A DNA stretch of 64,000 nucleotides from JAKIYB01 sp964590255 (lineage in GTDB: Bacteria > Armatimonadota > Hebobacteria > CAIYQO01): NCBI GenBank assembly GCA_964590255.1, contig CAZPYA010000013.1, forward strand, positions 1 through 64,000, read 5' to 3'. Below, one piece after another: positions 31,479-40,367 of the stretch. Within the stretch, counting starts at the first letter, position 1; each line of letters starts with the position of its first letter. A model generated the notes under the pieces. That model was not told where the DNA came from. It saw nothing but the letters and a program-made list of their open reading frames with translations, and did not search any database. The translations under genes were made by a program, and so were the position numbers.

Positions 31479-34439
31479 ATGACACACCAGACACGAAAGA
31501 CCGAGCACCAAGCGCCGCGGCAGCGGATTGCCGACCTATTGGCCACACATCGTGATGCGATCTGTGAGGCGTGGTTGTCCACGTTCGCGTCATCCGATGA
31601 TATCATCGCCGATCAGGCACGACGATTCCTCGACTTGCTCACCGCCGCCTTGCGCCATCCCGTTCCCGCCGGCGCCAACCTGACCCTCCACGAAGGCGCG
31701 CTGCACGCGTCGTTTCCGCACGTCTATACTCCGCACGCCCAGATGCACCTGCTGTCGGTGCTGGTGGACCGGCTGCCGGGGGACGACGCCGCGGTCGCAT
31801 CGACTGACCTGCTGCCGCTCTTCACGCAGGCGCTGGCCGCGCTGCCGGCCAGCGCCGAATTGACGCCGCTCTTCACCGAGCGCGTCAGCCGCCTGAGCCA
31901 GCTTTCCTGGGAGTTGAACAGCCTGCGCGACCAGGATGAGATCCTTCGGCACGCCCTGGATGCCACGCCGCCGCTGGTCGGCGCCGCGTCCTGCGCCGTC
32001 TGGTTGTGGGATGCTGACCAGCAGGCGCCGTTGATGCGCATCGACCGCGACGGCGCGGCGGCAGCCACCCGCGTGCCATCCTCATTGCTCGACTTGCTGC
32101 GCGCCACCTGCGCGAACGCCTGCGCGTTCGCCATCGACGCCGGGGAAAGCGACGGACACTGGCCGGCGCTCATGCGCGGCCGTCCGGTCGCCTTCATCCC
32201 GCTGACGGCGCCCGAAGGCTGTCTGGGTATCATGAGCGTGCATCACCAGGCCGGGGGCGGGTTTTCGCATGACGACATCTTCCTGCTATCGGCGCTGGGC
32301 AGTCATGTCGCCACGGCCATCACTAATATTCGCCTGCACGTCAACGAGCGCCACCTGATCAGCCTGTTGCAATCGTCTATCCGTCAGGTGGTGCAGGCCA
32401 TCACCCACCGGCAGAGCGGGGAAGCGGAGTTCGTGGAATCGCTGGTGGACGTCACCGCCGGCCTCACCCGCGCCGATTTCGTGCTCGCCTACCTGGAGGT
32501 CGGCGACCTGCCCCGCGTCATTGAAGCCTATGCCGGCATGCATTGCGGGGATGATGACGCGGCGCGGCGCATACTCGGCCAGGCGCTGCTGGCGCAGTGC
32601 CGCCAGGGCGTGCTCCCCGCCACGGGCCAGCTTTCGCAGATGATGCCATCACTGTCCCCCGCGCAATGGCCCGAGCATGTGACGATGGCGGAGATCCGCT
32701 CCGGCGACACGTGCATCGGCGTGCTGGTCGCGGCCGGCCTGCATCCCCTACCGGATGAGCTGCAGGCGTTTCTGCCCACCATGGCCGCGCAAATCGGCGC
32801 CGGGGTGGAGAGCATCGAGAAATCCGTCGATATTGAGCGCATGCTCTTCCAACTGTCGAATATTAACTATGTCAGCGAGGCGATCACCAGTACCTTCGAC
32901 CCGCGGCGTATCATGTCGCTGATTAGCCTGGCCACCAGCCAGGCGCTCAATACGCCGATTGTCATCTGTGGTTGGCATGGCGAGGACGGTGCCATCCGCG
33001 TCTTCCCTGACACCACACACGGGATTACGGATGACGCGGCGCTGGGGCTGACCGACCATAACGCCGTCATTCGCAAAGTGCTGGATACCGGCGCCGCGGT
33101 GACCAGCCGCCAGTTCGGCAACCGGTCCGGCAAGGCTTTTCCTACGCTCGCGCATACAGGCATGATAGACTGGCTGTGTGTGCCGATGCTGGTGAAGGGG
33201 CATGCGCGCGGCATCGTGATGCTGGCGGACACCGCGCCGCGCCATTTTTCCTCCCGCGATATCGCGCTGGTTTCCACCTACGCCAACCAGGCCGCGCTGG
33301 CCATGGAGAACTCGCTTCTCTACGAGCAGATTGAGCGCCAGTTGCGCCAGATGGAGTTGCTGTATCGTATCAGCCGCGCCTTCACCGCTACGCTGGATGA
33401 GCCGACCATCGAGAGTGAACTGCTGCACGTCGCGCGCGAGGCGCTGCAAGTGCCGGTGGCGCTTGTGTGCAAGGCGGATCCCCGCACCGGCGTGCAGCGC
33501 CTGGCACAGGCCGACGGCGTCATGGTGCCGGACCCGTCCGCCATGGCCTGGGAATCCGAGCGCGGCATCCCCGGGCTGGTTTACAAGTACCGCACGCCCG
33601 TCATCCGCGGCAACCTGGCCGCCGACGGCACTGATGCGCTGCTGCATCGGTTGGCGCAGGCACAGGGCCTGGCCTCCGTGCTGGCCGTGCCCATGCAATT
33701 GCCGGACGAGACGCTGGGCACGCTGCTGGTAATCACCCATGAACTGCGCGACTTCTCGACCGGAGACCAGCAGCTATTGCAGGCGATCGCCACGGAAGCC
33801 GCCGTCGCCTTCCGCAACGCGCGCATTCACCAGGCGGCCATGCAAGACAGCGGCCATCTGCGCGAAATCATACAGGTCATCCTGCAAAATTCTCACCGCC
33901 TGCTGGCGTTGCTGACCGGGGTGTGCGAGCAGGCCCGCGTAGCCGATACCCCCGAATACGCTCCCGAGCGCGCGGTTTACCGGCACGCGGCCATCACGGC
34001 GATCCAGGAACGGTTGAGCGAAGAGACGCCGGATCACATTGACGTTCGCGAGGTGATGAACGATTTACTGGAGAAACACAATGTCCTCCAACTCGACAAA
34101 CCGGGGGCGGCGGTGCGCGCCACCGGCACGCACTTCGTGCTGCCGGTCTATCCCGCGGCGCTGTTGACCATCTTCCTGCTCGAATACCTGTCCGCGCTGC
34201 TGGTCGAGCCGCAACAACAAGCAACATCGCGCGTGACGATGGCTTTTAATCAACTCGGTCACGACACGATGATGGTGGAGATCGAGGACAGCCGCCCCGC
34301 GTCCGATCCATACCCCATTCAGCTAAATCCTGTTATAATCCAGGCAGTCCGCCAGGGGTTGCAGGTTGACATCGCCGACAGCTTCGACGGCGGCACTCAT
34401 CGCATGCGTTTCCGTTTCCCGCGTCCGGCAGTGCGATAA
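31479..34439 (+). CDS. Multi-GAF signalling protein with degenerate histidine-kinase-like tail
   Basis: A cytoplasmic protein of about 986 residues. After an N-terminal helical region, GAF-like domains occupy roughly residues 150-295, 310-450, 470-620 and 635-790, separated by helical linkers, and would bind small ligands or sense redox. The C-terminal 190 residues align in layout with a HisKA_2 dimerisation domain and HATPase. However, the phospho-acceptor block (normally with H-R-x-K-N) reads REIIQVILQNSHRLL, and no N, G1 or G2 ATP-binding motif is recognisable. It is probably a pseudokinase or protein-binding output. The start at 31479 is chosen over an upstream in-frame ATG (31398) lying in non-coding-like sequence. 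Confidence 0.8.
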   Translation: MTHQTRKTEHQAPRQRIADLLATHRDAICEAWLSTFASSDDIIADQARRFLDLLTAALRHPVPAGANLTLHEGALHASFPHVYTPHAQMHLLSVLVDRLPGDDAAVASTDLLPLFTQALAALPASAELTPLFTERVSRLSQLSWELNSLRDQDEILRHALDATPPLVGAASCAVWLWDADQQAPLMRIDRDGAAAATRVPSSLLDLLRATCANACAFAIDAGESDGHWPALMRGRPVAFIPLTAPEGCLGIMSVHHQAGGGFSHDDIFLLSALGSHVATAITNIRLHVNERHLISLLQSSIRQVVQAITHRQSGEAEFVESLVDVTAGLTRADFVLAYLEVGDLPRVIEAYAGMHCGDDDAARRILGQALLAQCRQGVLPATGQLSQMMPSLSPAQWPEHVTMAEIRSGDTCIGVLVAAGLHPLPDELQAFLPTMAAQIGAGVESIEKSVDIERMLFQLSNINYVSEAITSTFDPRRIMSLISLATSQALNTPIVICGWHGEDGAIRVFPDTTHGITDDAALGLTDHNAVIRKVLDTGAAVTSRQFGNRSGKAFPTLAHTGMIDWLCVPMLVKGHARGIVMLADTAPRHFSSRDIALVSTYANQAALAMENSLLYEQIERQLRQMELLYRISRAFTATLDEPTIESELLHVAREALQVPVALVCKADPRTGVQRLAQADGVMVPDPSAMAWESERGIPGLVYKYRTPVIRGNLAADGTDALLHRLAQAQGLASVLAVPMQLPDETLGTLLVITHELRDFSTGDQQLLQAIATEAAVAFRNARIHQAAMQDSGHLREIIQVILQNSHRLLALLTGVCEQARVADTPEYAPERAVYRHAAITAIQERLSEETPDHIDVREVMNDLLEKHNVLQLDKPGAAVRATGTHFVLPVYPAALLTIFLLEYLSALLVEPQQQATSRVTMAFNQLGHDTMMVEIEDSRPASDPYPIQLNPVIIQAVRQGLQVDIADSFDGGTHRMRFRFPRPAVR

Positions 34440-34482
34440 GCACCGCGACGCGGCGGCGACAGGGAAGCGAGGATCACCGCAT

Positions 34483-35397
34483 ATGCCGCTGCGTCGAGAC
34501 GCGCGCGAACGCTGGCACGAATGCACCGCCTTCGCCCGGGAAGTGCTCGCCCGCTTCGGCGAGTACCGCGTGCCGCTGGCCGCCGGGGCCATCACCTACT
34601 TCGTCATCCTCTCGCTCATCCCGGTGCTACTGCTCATCGTCTCAGTGGCGGCCTATTTTTTCCCCAATCCCACCGAAGCGCGCAACATCATCTACGATCT
34701 CGCCGTCACCTGGGGGCCGGAGATTGCCGGTGCGCTGGGCTCGCAAGTGTCCGCGCTGGTGGCGAACCGCGGGTTGAGCCTGAGCATTGCGCTGCTCCTC
34801 GGCCTGCTGTCCGGCAGTCAGATATTCCTCATCCTCGAATCCGCCATGAACCTCACCTGGCGCGCGCCGCGCAAGCGGCGGTACTGGGTTCGGCGCGGGC
34901 TGGCGCTGCTGATGGTGCTCCTGGTCGGAGTGTTGCTCGGGCTGGCGGTAGTGCTCACCAATGCCGTGCGCCTGCTGTCGCGCATGGCGCTGCCGCCGTT
35001 GTTCACCTACGCTCGCGAAATCGCCCTGCTGAAAAATGCCTTCGCCACCGTCATTGTCAGCTTCCTCATCCCCACACTGCTGGTGGCGGTCATCTTCGCC
35101 GCCATTTACATGATCATGCCAACCCGGCGCATCACGCTCCGCTCCGTCCTCCCCGGCGCGCTCTTCGCCGCGGTGCTCTGGGAAATCACCCTGCACCTCT
35201 TCGGCTGGTACATGTCCTACGCCGTTTCGCGCTTTTCCGTCATCTATGGCTCGCTTAGCGGCCTGGTGCTCTTCATGCTCTGGCTGTATTACAGCGCCCA
35301 GGTCTTCCTGCTCGGCGCCGAGATCTCCGCCACCTACCACGCCCACCTGGTGACCGAAGGTGACGACGACGAGCGCAGCGCCGACACCGAGACGTGA
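34483..35397 (+). CDS. YihY/BrkB family inner-membrane protein
   Basis: A 304-residue integral membrane protein with about six transmembrane helices of the YihY/virulence factor BrkB family (formerly misannotated as ribonuclease BN). The blocks FGEYRVPLAAGAITYFVILSL and RRITLRSVLPGALFAAVLWE, and SRFSVIYGSLSGLVLFMLWLYYSAQVFLLGAE near the C-terminus, are typical. Function unknown. It follows the GAF protein by 43 bp, so the two may share a transcript. GAGG lies 10 nt upstream of the start at 34483. Confidence 0.85.
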   Translation: MPLRRDARERWHECTAFAREVLARFGEYRVPLAAGAITYFVILSLIPVLLLIVSVAAYFFPNPTEARNIIYDLAVTWGPEIAGALGSQVSALVANRGLSLSIALLLGLLSGSQIFLILESAMNLTWRAPRKRRYWVRRGLALLMVLLVGVLLGLAVVLTNAVRLLSRMALPPLFTYAREIALLKNAFATVIVSFLIPTLLVAVIFAAIYMIMPTRRITLRSVLPGALFAAVLWEITLHLFGWYMSYAVSRFSVIYGSLSGLVLFMLWLYYSAQVFLLGAEISATYHAHLVTEGDDDERSADTET

Positions 35398-35435
35398 AAC
35401 AGCGCGGCCAGTCGCGTGTCTAACCCGATACGGCA

Positions 35436-35456
35436 AGACAATCTCTGTTATTGTCT
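35436..35456. terminator. Small hairpin after the YihY gene
   Basis: AGACAAT (35436-35442) pairs with ATTGTCT (35450-35456) with a 7-nt loop, 40 bp beyond the stop codon. There is no T-tract after it. Confidence 0.3.
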
Positions 35457-35509
35457 GAGCGAGCACCGACTTCGATGCCGGGCAAGCGGGTATACTACAC
35501 GCGGTTTCT

Positions 35510-36505
35510 ATGAAGCCAACGCCATTTTCACGATTACGGAGCCGATATGATTCGTACCTGGGCCGGCAGATTCTCTATCTGCTGGCGCGGATAGTGCCGC
35601 ATCTCACGCGGGAACGGGCGCTGTCGCTCGGACGCGCCCTTGGCTGGCTCACCCCGCGGGTGACGCCACACCGGCTGCTGCGCGTCTACCGCGACATTCG
35701 CCTGGCCTTCGGCGAGACGCTCACCGGGCGGCAATCCCTGGAGATGGCCTTTGCGGCATACCACCATCTGGGCGTCAGTCTTATCGAATTCTTGCGCCTG
35801 CCGGACATGACGCACGAGGAGATCAATAGCCTGGTGCGCGTTGCTGGTGCGGAGCATCTGGACGCCGCGCTGTCCGCCGGGCGCGGCGCGGTGCTGCTCA
35901 CCGGCCACATCGGCAACTGGGAGATGGGGGGCACGGCGTTGGCCGTGCAAGGCTACCCGATGACCGCCATCGCCCGCCCGCAGGACAATCCCACGCTGAA
36001 CGCGCTCTTATTGCGCATCCGCGAGGCGCATGGCATGGATATCGTGCCGCTCACCGACGTGCGCGCCTGCATCACGACGCTGCGACAAAATCGCTTCCTC
36101 GCCATCCTCGGCGACGTCAACGCGAAACAGCCCGGCGCCTTCGTGCAGTTTTTCGGACGGCCCGCCGCCACCTATACCGGCGCCGCCTACCTGGCAATGA
36201 CCACCGGCGCATCGCTCATCCCGATCTTTGACGAACGCCTGCCCGATTACTCGCACTGCATCACCGTGCAACCGCCCATTATCGTCTCCAACACCGGCGA
36301 CCGTCGGCACGATCTGCTGGTGACCACCATGCGCGCGCAATTCGTCATCCAGGAGGAAGTACGCCGTCGGCCGCACGAGTGGTTCTGGCAACTCCAGCGC
36401 TGGAAAACCCGTCCGGAAAACACTCCCAATCCGGAGCGCATCCCCATGGAACACCGCGACTTGACCCCCGAAGAAGTCGAGGCCGTGCTGCGCCGTGCGA
36501 GTTGA
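35510..36505 (+). CDS. LpxL/HtrB-like lysophospholipid acyltransferase
   Basis: A 331-residue membrane-associated acyltransferase of the lipid A biosynthesis (LpxL/LpxM) family. The HX4E-type motif is TGHIGNWEMG (His and Glu catalytic), with RPQDNPTLNALLLRIR and LGDVNAKQPGAFVQFFG following. The C-terminal RRRPHEWFWQLQRWKTRP matches the family block. It transfers an acyl chain to a lipid A-like or phospholipid acceptor at the inner membrane. TATACT lies 14 nt before the ATG and there is no Shine-Dalgarno sequence. Presence of this gene is one reason to expect an outer membrane; PatA-type mycobacterial homologues show it is not proof. Confidence 0.85.
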   Translation: MKPTPFSRLRSRYDSYLGRQILYLLARIVPHLTRERALSLGRALGWLTPRVTPHRLLRVYRDIRLAFGETLTGRQSLEMAFAAYHHLGVSLIEFLRLPDMTHEEINSLVRVAGAEHLDAALSAGRGAVLLTGHIGNWEMGGTALAVQGYPMTAIARPQDNPTLNALLLRIREAHGMDIVPLTDVRACITTLRQNRFLAILGDVNAKQPGAFVQFFGRPAATYTGAAYLAMTTGASLIPIFDERLPDYSHCITVQPPIIVSNTGDRRHDLLVTTMRAQFVIQEEVRRRPHEWFWQLQRWKTRPENTPNPERIPMEHRDLTPEEVEAVLRRAS

Positions 36506-36526
36506 CAACTTCCTCGTATGCACGCC

Positions 36527-36615
36527 AGGAAATGGGGACTGTAACGAATTTCTCGATTTTTCACTCGGAATCGTTGTATTGCACGCAAGAAAATCGTTGC
36601 TGTACCCATGTCCCG
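36527..36615. repeat. Inverted pair of class B REP-like repeats between convergent genes
   Basis: A class B unit on the minus strand (36527-36552, AGGAAATGGGGACTGTAACG) faces a B' unit on the plus strand (36589-36615, AAAATCGTTGCTGTACCC) with 36 nt between. The pair fills most of the gap between the acyltransferase stop (36505) and the tgt stop (36646). It matches the pair at 2259-2344 in layout. Confidence 0.7.
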
Positions 36616-36645
36616 CCAACAGTCACTGAACCAAACAACCCGCGA

Positions 36646-37758
36646 CTACTCCCGATAATCGGCCAGAAACCCCTCAGACCATGCCTCGAATGTCCCCGCC
36701 TCGATCTCCGCGCGCATGCGCGCCGTGAGTTGCTGGTAGAAGCTGAGGTTGTGGAAGGTCAGCGCGCGGATGGCGAGGATTTCCCCCGCCTTCAACAGGT
36801 GGCGCAGGTAAGCGCGCGAGAACGTCTGGCACACCATGCAGGTGCATGCCGAATCGAGCGGGCCGCCGTCGCGTTCGTACTGGGCATTCCGCAGGTTCAT
36901 GCGGCCCGCCCAGGTGAAAGCGGTGCCATTGCGTCCCATGCGCGTGGGCAGCACGCAGTCGAACATATCCACCCCCAGCCGCACTCCGCGCACCAGGTCG
37001 GTCGGCATGCCCACGCCCATCAGATAGCGCGGGCGGTCGTCGGGCAGCGCGGCGGTGGTGACGTTGAGCATCGCCCACATCATCTCCTTCGGCTCACCCA
37101 CCGACAGGCCGCCGATGGAATATCCGGGGTAATCCATCCCCACCAGCGTCTGCGCGCTCTCCCGACGCAGGTCTTCCTCGAATCCACCTTGTACGATGCC
37201 GAATAAGGCCTGCTCGGTCTCCGGATGCCAGGCGCGCTTGCCACGCTCCGCCCAGCGGTGCGTGCGTGCCGTCGCTGTGATCGTCTGCTCGCGGGTGGCT
37301 CCCCACGGCACCGGCTGGTCGAAGGACATGATGATGTCCGCCCCCAGTCGCTGCTCGACGTCGATGGCCTTTTCCGGACTCATGAAATGCTCCGAGCCGT
37401 CGATGTGCGAGCGGAAGGTCAATCCTTCCTCCGCCACCTTGTGCAGCGAGGCGAGGCTAAATATCTGATAGCCTCCGCTGTCGGTGAGGATGCCGCCGTC
37501 CCATGCCTGGAATGCATGCAGCCCGCCCAGCGATTCGACCAACTCGACGCCGGGACGCAGGTATAGGTGGTACGCGTTATTGAGGATAATCTGTGCGCCG
37601 GTGGCGCGCACCTCAGCCGGCGTCAGGCTCTTCACCGTCGCCTGTGTGCCCACCGGCATGAATGCTGGAGTATCGACGTGGCCGGCCCGCGTCCGCAGCA
37701 CGCCGCGCCGCGCGCGGCCATCCACCGCCGAGATCGTCAACGAAAACAAAGGAGTCAC
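36646..37758 (-). CDS. tgt: tRNA-guanine transglycosylase
   Basis: A 370-residue enzyme exchanging guanine-34 for preQ1 in the queuosine pathway. Catalytic Asp lies in ILTDSGGYQIFSL, the second Asp in MFDCVLPTRMGRNG, and VQGGFEEDLRRES and IGGLSVGEPKEMM are typical. The zinc site is CTCMVC plus a downstream Cys/His block before LTFHNLSFY. Full length. The GTG start is 27 bp from the divergent transporter start, with a -10-like TATATT between. No queuosine biosynthesis genes are adjacent. Confidence 0.95.
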   Translation of the reverse strand: MTPLFSLTISAVDGRARRGVLRTRAGHVDTPAFMPVGTQATVKSLTPAEVRATGAQIILNNAYHLYLRPGVELVESLGGLHAFQAWDGGILTDSGGYQIFSLASLHKVAEEGLTFRSHIDGSEHFMSPEKAIDVEQRLGADIIMSFDQPVPWGATREQTITATARTHRWAERGKRAWHPETEQALFGIVQGGFEEDLRRESAQTLVGMDYPGYSIGGLSVGEPKEMMWAMLNVTTAALPDDRPRYLMGVGMPTDLVRGVRLGVDMFDCVLPTRMGRNGTAFTWAGRMNLRNAQYERDGGPLDSACTCMVCQTFSRAYLRHLLKAGEILAIRALTFHNLSFYQQLTARMRAEIEAGTFEAWSEGFLADYRE

Positions 37759-37771
37759 CTCATTCGGGGGT

Positions 37772-37780
37772 TAATATAAC
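37772..37780. promoter_or_regulatory. Overlapping divergent -10-like boxes between tgt and the sugar transporter
   Basis: TATAAC (plus strand, 37775-37780) lies 5 nt before the transporter ATG and TATATT (minus strand, 37772-37777) 13 nt before the tgt GTG. The whole divergent spacer is only 27 bp, so both transcripts must have very short or no leaders. Confidence 0.4.
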
Positions 37781-37785
37781 ATGAT

Positions 37786-38679
37786 ATGTCGGTTACGCTC
37801 ATCCTGGGTTTCATCTTCGGCATCCTCAGCGCGCTCTTTTTCGCCTTCTATATGGTGCCGCAAAAAATCGTTCGCCAGGACACGCCCACCTTTCTGTGGT
37901 GGATGAGCCTGGGCGTGCTTGTCACCGCGGCCATTCCCTACGTCGCGTTGGGCTGTCCCATGCACGCCGACTGGGCGGCGCGGGGCACGGGCCTCTTCTG
38001 CGGCGTCGTCTGGGCGCTGGGCACCCTCTCATTTGCCGCCGGCATCATGCGTATCGGCCTGGCGCAGGCAACGCCTATTAAGAATACGACGGGCGTGCTC
38101 GGAACCCTTGTCGGACTCATCGCATTTGCCGAATGGCGCACCACCGATCCCATACTCTGCCTCCTCGGCAGCGTCGCCATCGTTCTCTCCGCCATCCTCA
38201 TCGGCGCCACCACGCCCACCGAGCCGCGCCCGCCCTCCGCCGCCGGAGTCCTGTTCGCCCTCGGTGCCGCCGTGTGCTACGCCACCTACCTCTACCCGAT
38301 GAAGCTGGTGTTGGAGCTGGAGCAGGTCAGCGATGTAGAGTTTACCATCTGGATGGCCGCCGGCATCTTTGGCCTGACGACCACGACGGTGCTGGCGACG
38401 CGCCGCGCGCCCACCGTGCTGGCGCAGCCCCCGCGTGCCGCGTTGATGGCGATGTTGGGCGGCGTCTCCTGGGCACTGGCGCTCTTCTGTCTCGCCGCGA
38501 GCATCAACTATGCGGGGTTAGCCATCGCCTGGTCGCTGGCGCAGCTCAACACCATTCCCGCCGTCTTCATCGGCATGTTCACCTTCCACGAGGTGCGCTG
38601 GACTACCCAATGGCGCAAAATCACCCTGGGGATGATTGCCGCCGTCATCGGCACCATATTGCTGGCGCTGTCAAAGTAG
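37786..38679 (+). CDS. GRP/GlcU-type sugar uptake transporter
   Basis: A 297-residue integral membrane protein with about ten helices of the drug/metabolite transporter superfamily. It is closest in layout to the glucose/ribose permease (GRP) or RhaT group, which take up sugars with protons. Signature blocks are GILSALFFAFYMVPQKIVRQ near the N-terminus, GIMRIGLAQATPIKNTTGVLGTLVG mid-protein and FTFHEVRWTTQW near the C-terminus. Substrate unknown. It is divergent from tgt; the start lacks a Shine-Dalgarno sequence. Confidence 0.8.
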   Translation: MSVTLILGFIFGILSALFFAFYMVPQKIVRQDTPTFLWWMSLGVLVTAAIPYVALGCPMHADWAARGTGLFCGVVWALGTLSFAAGIMRIGLAQATPIKNTTGVLGTLVGLIAFAEWRTTDPILCLLGSVAIVLSAILIGATTPTEPRPPSAAGVLFALGAAVCYATYLYPMKLVLELEQVSDVEFTIWMAAGIFGLTTTTVLATRRAPTVLAQPPRAALMAMLGGVSWALALFCLAASINYAGLAIAWSLAQLNTIPAVFIGMFTFHEVRWTTQWRKITLGMIAAVIGTILLALSK

Positions 38680-38684
38680 TCCCG

Positions 38685-38709
38685 GGAGCGCGGATATGAA
38701 CATTCCGCA
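38685..38709 (+). repeat. Half copy of the 14981-15071 repeat arm
   Basis: The sequence GGAGCGCGGATATGAACATT matches the arm GGAGCGCGGATTTTCAAT of the 14981 element with a few changes and keeps the hairpin GCGGAT / ATTCCGC. It lies just past the sugar transporter stop codon. Confidence 0.5.
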
Positions 38710-38778
38710 TCAGCACTGGTGAACTCACGCGATAACCCGGTATAATACAACTAGACGATTCATCCCGTGAGGTGTGTC

Positions 38779-39876
38779 ATGCGATTCCCCATGATCTCGC
38801 TGTTGCTGCTCCTGCTGGCGATACCCGGCCTAACACAAGAAGTCCCGATCGAGCCCTCGTCCAGCATTGCGATCTACAACATTGGCAGCGATCTCTACGC
38901 CCCGCTGGACCAATTCGCGACAGGCCTGGGCATTGCCACCTCCTGGAAAGCCGACCGCTCCGCCGTGAAGCTCACTATTGGCGCGAAAGCGCTCACGCTT
39001 ATCCCCGGAGCCATTGTCGCCCTCAACGCCCAGGGACGCCGCTTCTGCCTGCCGGCCCCGCCGGTGATGCGCGACAACGGGCTTCAGGTGCCGTTGTGGC
39101 CGGTGGTCGCCGCGTTGGGGGGCAAGCGAAATGACACGACCGACGGCAGCTTCGCGACGCTGGGCGCGAAATCCGCGCTCCTCATCGCCTTGACGCCCCC
39201 CGTGCCTGCCGTCACCCCCGAGGGAATCACGGCCGACGCACTGCATGAGCCACGCCTGCCCCTGGATGCCCTTGCTGCCGGAAACGGCTTCACCGTGAAA
39301 GCGCGACCCTACCTGGAAGGCTTCGCGAAGCTCGCAAAACCGGTGCGCCCGGCGCTGAACGGCATCGCGACGTCCCAGCCGATCAAGCTGCTCGGTCACG
39401 TGCCGGTGGTCGGTTCGTTTGTCACGCTGTGCCAGGATGCCGTCGGTTCCATCAACAGCACCATCGGACTGGCCCAGCGCCTCGTGGATCTGGATACCGA
39501 ATTGCTGGTGCCGATCCGCGACGGTTGCACCGCCGCGCGCGCCGTGCAGGCGACGCCCGATGCCGCCGCCATCCTGGCCGCGCGGCCAAAATGGGTCGCC
39601 GCCGCCGCCGCCGCCGAGAAGCAGCTCGCGCTGTATACCACTGCCGGCAAGCATGTCAACGGCGTCCTCTGGCGCATCAATCTCATCGACGCGAAGCTGG
39701 CCGCCATCCGCAAATCATATCCCCAGGTCACCGGAAAGCTCTCGCTGGCGCCGTTGCGGAACACCTCAAGCGATTTGCTGGTGACCATCGACGCCCAGCG
39801 CTGGCAATTGCGCACCTTGCAGGCCTACTTCACCCGCGTGCTGGATGCCAGCGCGCCGCTGCAGCCGGGAACCTGA
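38779..39876 (+). CDS. Secreted protein with copper-amine-oxidase-N-like stalk domain
   Basis: A protein of about 365 residues with a signal peptide (MRFPMISLLLLLLAIPGLTQ). The first domain (about 25-130) has the beta-beta-alpha pattern of stalk domains of copper amine oxidase N-like proteins: SDLYAPLDQFATGLGIATSWKADRSAVKLTIG, then LPAPPVMRDNGLQVPLWPVVAALGG. The rest is Ala/Leu-rich and helical with no recognised family. The start at 38779 is chosen because GAGG sits 6 nt upstream. TATAAT lies at 38741-38746. Probably a periplasmic or surface-attached protein; no copper-binding or oxidase site is present. Confidence 0.75.
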   Translation: MRFPMISLLLLLLAIPGLTQEVPIEPSSSIAIYNIGSDLYAPLDQFATGLGIATSWKADRSAVKLTIGAKALTLIPGAIVALNAQGRRFCLPAPPVMRDNGLQVPLWPVVAALGGKRNDTTDGSFATLGAKSALLIALTPPVPAVTPEGITADALHEPRLPLDALAAGNGFTVKARPYLEGFAKLAKPVRPALNGIATSQPIKLLGHVPVVGSFVTLCQDAVGSINSTIGLAQRLVDLDTELLVPIRDGCTAARAVQATPDAAAILAARPKWVAAAAAAEKQLALYTTAGKHVNGVLWRINLIDAKLAAIRKSYPQVTGKLSLAPLRNTSSDLLVTIDAQRWQLRTLQAYFTRVLDASAPLQPGT

Positions 39877-39949
39877 CCACGGCGACACTTCAAAGCCGAA
39901 CTGCAAAAAATTCATCATCAATCCCGCCAAGCCTACGCACGACAAGTAG

Positions 39950-40102
39950 CTACGGATTCGTCGCGCGGGACCTGCGAATCAGTTGCATGACGACGGCAAT
40001 CACGGCCAGCACCAGCAGCAGGTGAATGAGCGCGCCGCCGATTTTCAGCAGCGCGCCCAGCAACCAGAACGCCAGGAGGATACTGGCAATACTCCACAAC
40101 AT
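39950..40102 (-). CDS. Small membrane protein, lmo0937 family-like
   Basis: A 50-residue frame on the minus strand beginning MLWSIASILLAFWLLGALLK. It has two hydrophobic helices separated by the turn GGALIHLL and a basic tail (RRSRATNP). The layout and the MLW start match the lmo0937-type small membrane proteins found across many bacteria, of unknown function and often stress linked. AAGGAG lies 6 nt upstream of the ATG, which strongly supports it being real. It is easy to miss because of its length. Confidence 0.75.
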   Translation of the reverse strand: MLWSIASILLAFWLLGALLKIGGALIHLLLVLAVIAVVMQLIRRSRATNP

Positions 40103-40200
40103 ATCCTGCTCCTTGTTCATTCGCGAGTTCTATTGAAGATATCTCCGCCCGATACAGTTTTTAGCTGCCGCGCATGGTCATGGATGGGCACAACGTCGTG

Positions 40201-40250
40201 ACAACGGCGCGAGGTCCCCGAAGCTATTCTCGAGGACCTCGCGCCGTTGT
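40201..40250. repeat. Perfect 17-bp-stem palindrome
   Basis: ACAACGGCGCGAGGTCC (40201-40217) is the exact reverse complement of 40234-40250, with a 16-nt loop. It lies 176 bp past the stop of the 40426 gene. No T-tract follows on either strand. Confidence 0.75.
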
Positions 40251-40317
40251 ACATATTCCAGGTAATTCATAAACTCACGGAACGATCATCATTTAGCGGT
40301 GAAACATACCGCATCAA

Positions 40318-40367
40318 GCCCCCTTCCAGGGGGCGTCGCTCCCTAGCCCGGCTATTAATGGCCGGGC
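40318..40367. repeat. Class A paired-hairpin element
   Basis: GCCCCCT / AGGGGGC (40318-40334, loop TCC) and GCCCGGC / GCCGGGC (40346-40367, loop of 8 nt) are in tandem. They repeat the architecture seen at 7042-7088 and 8969-9018, with different stems. Confidence 0.5.
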
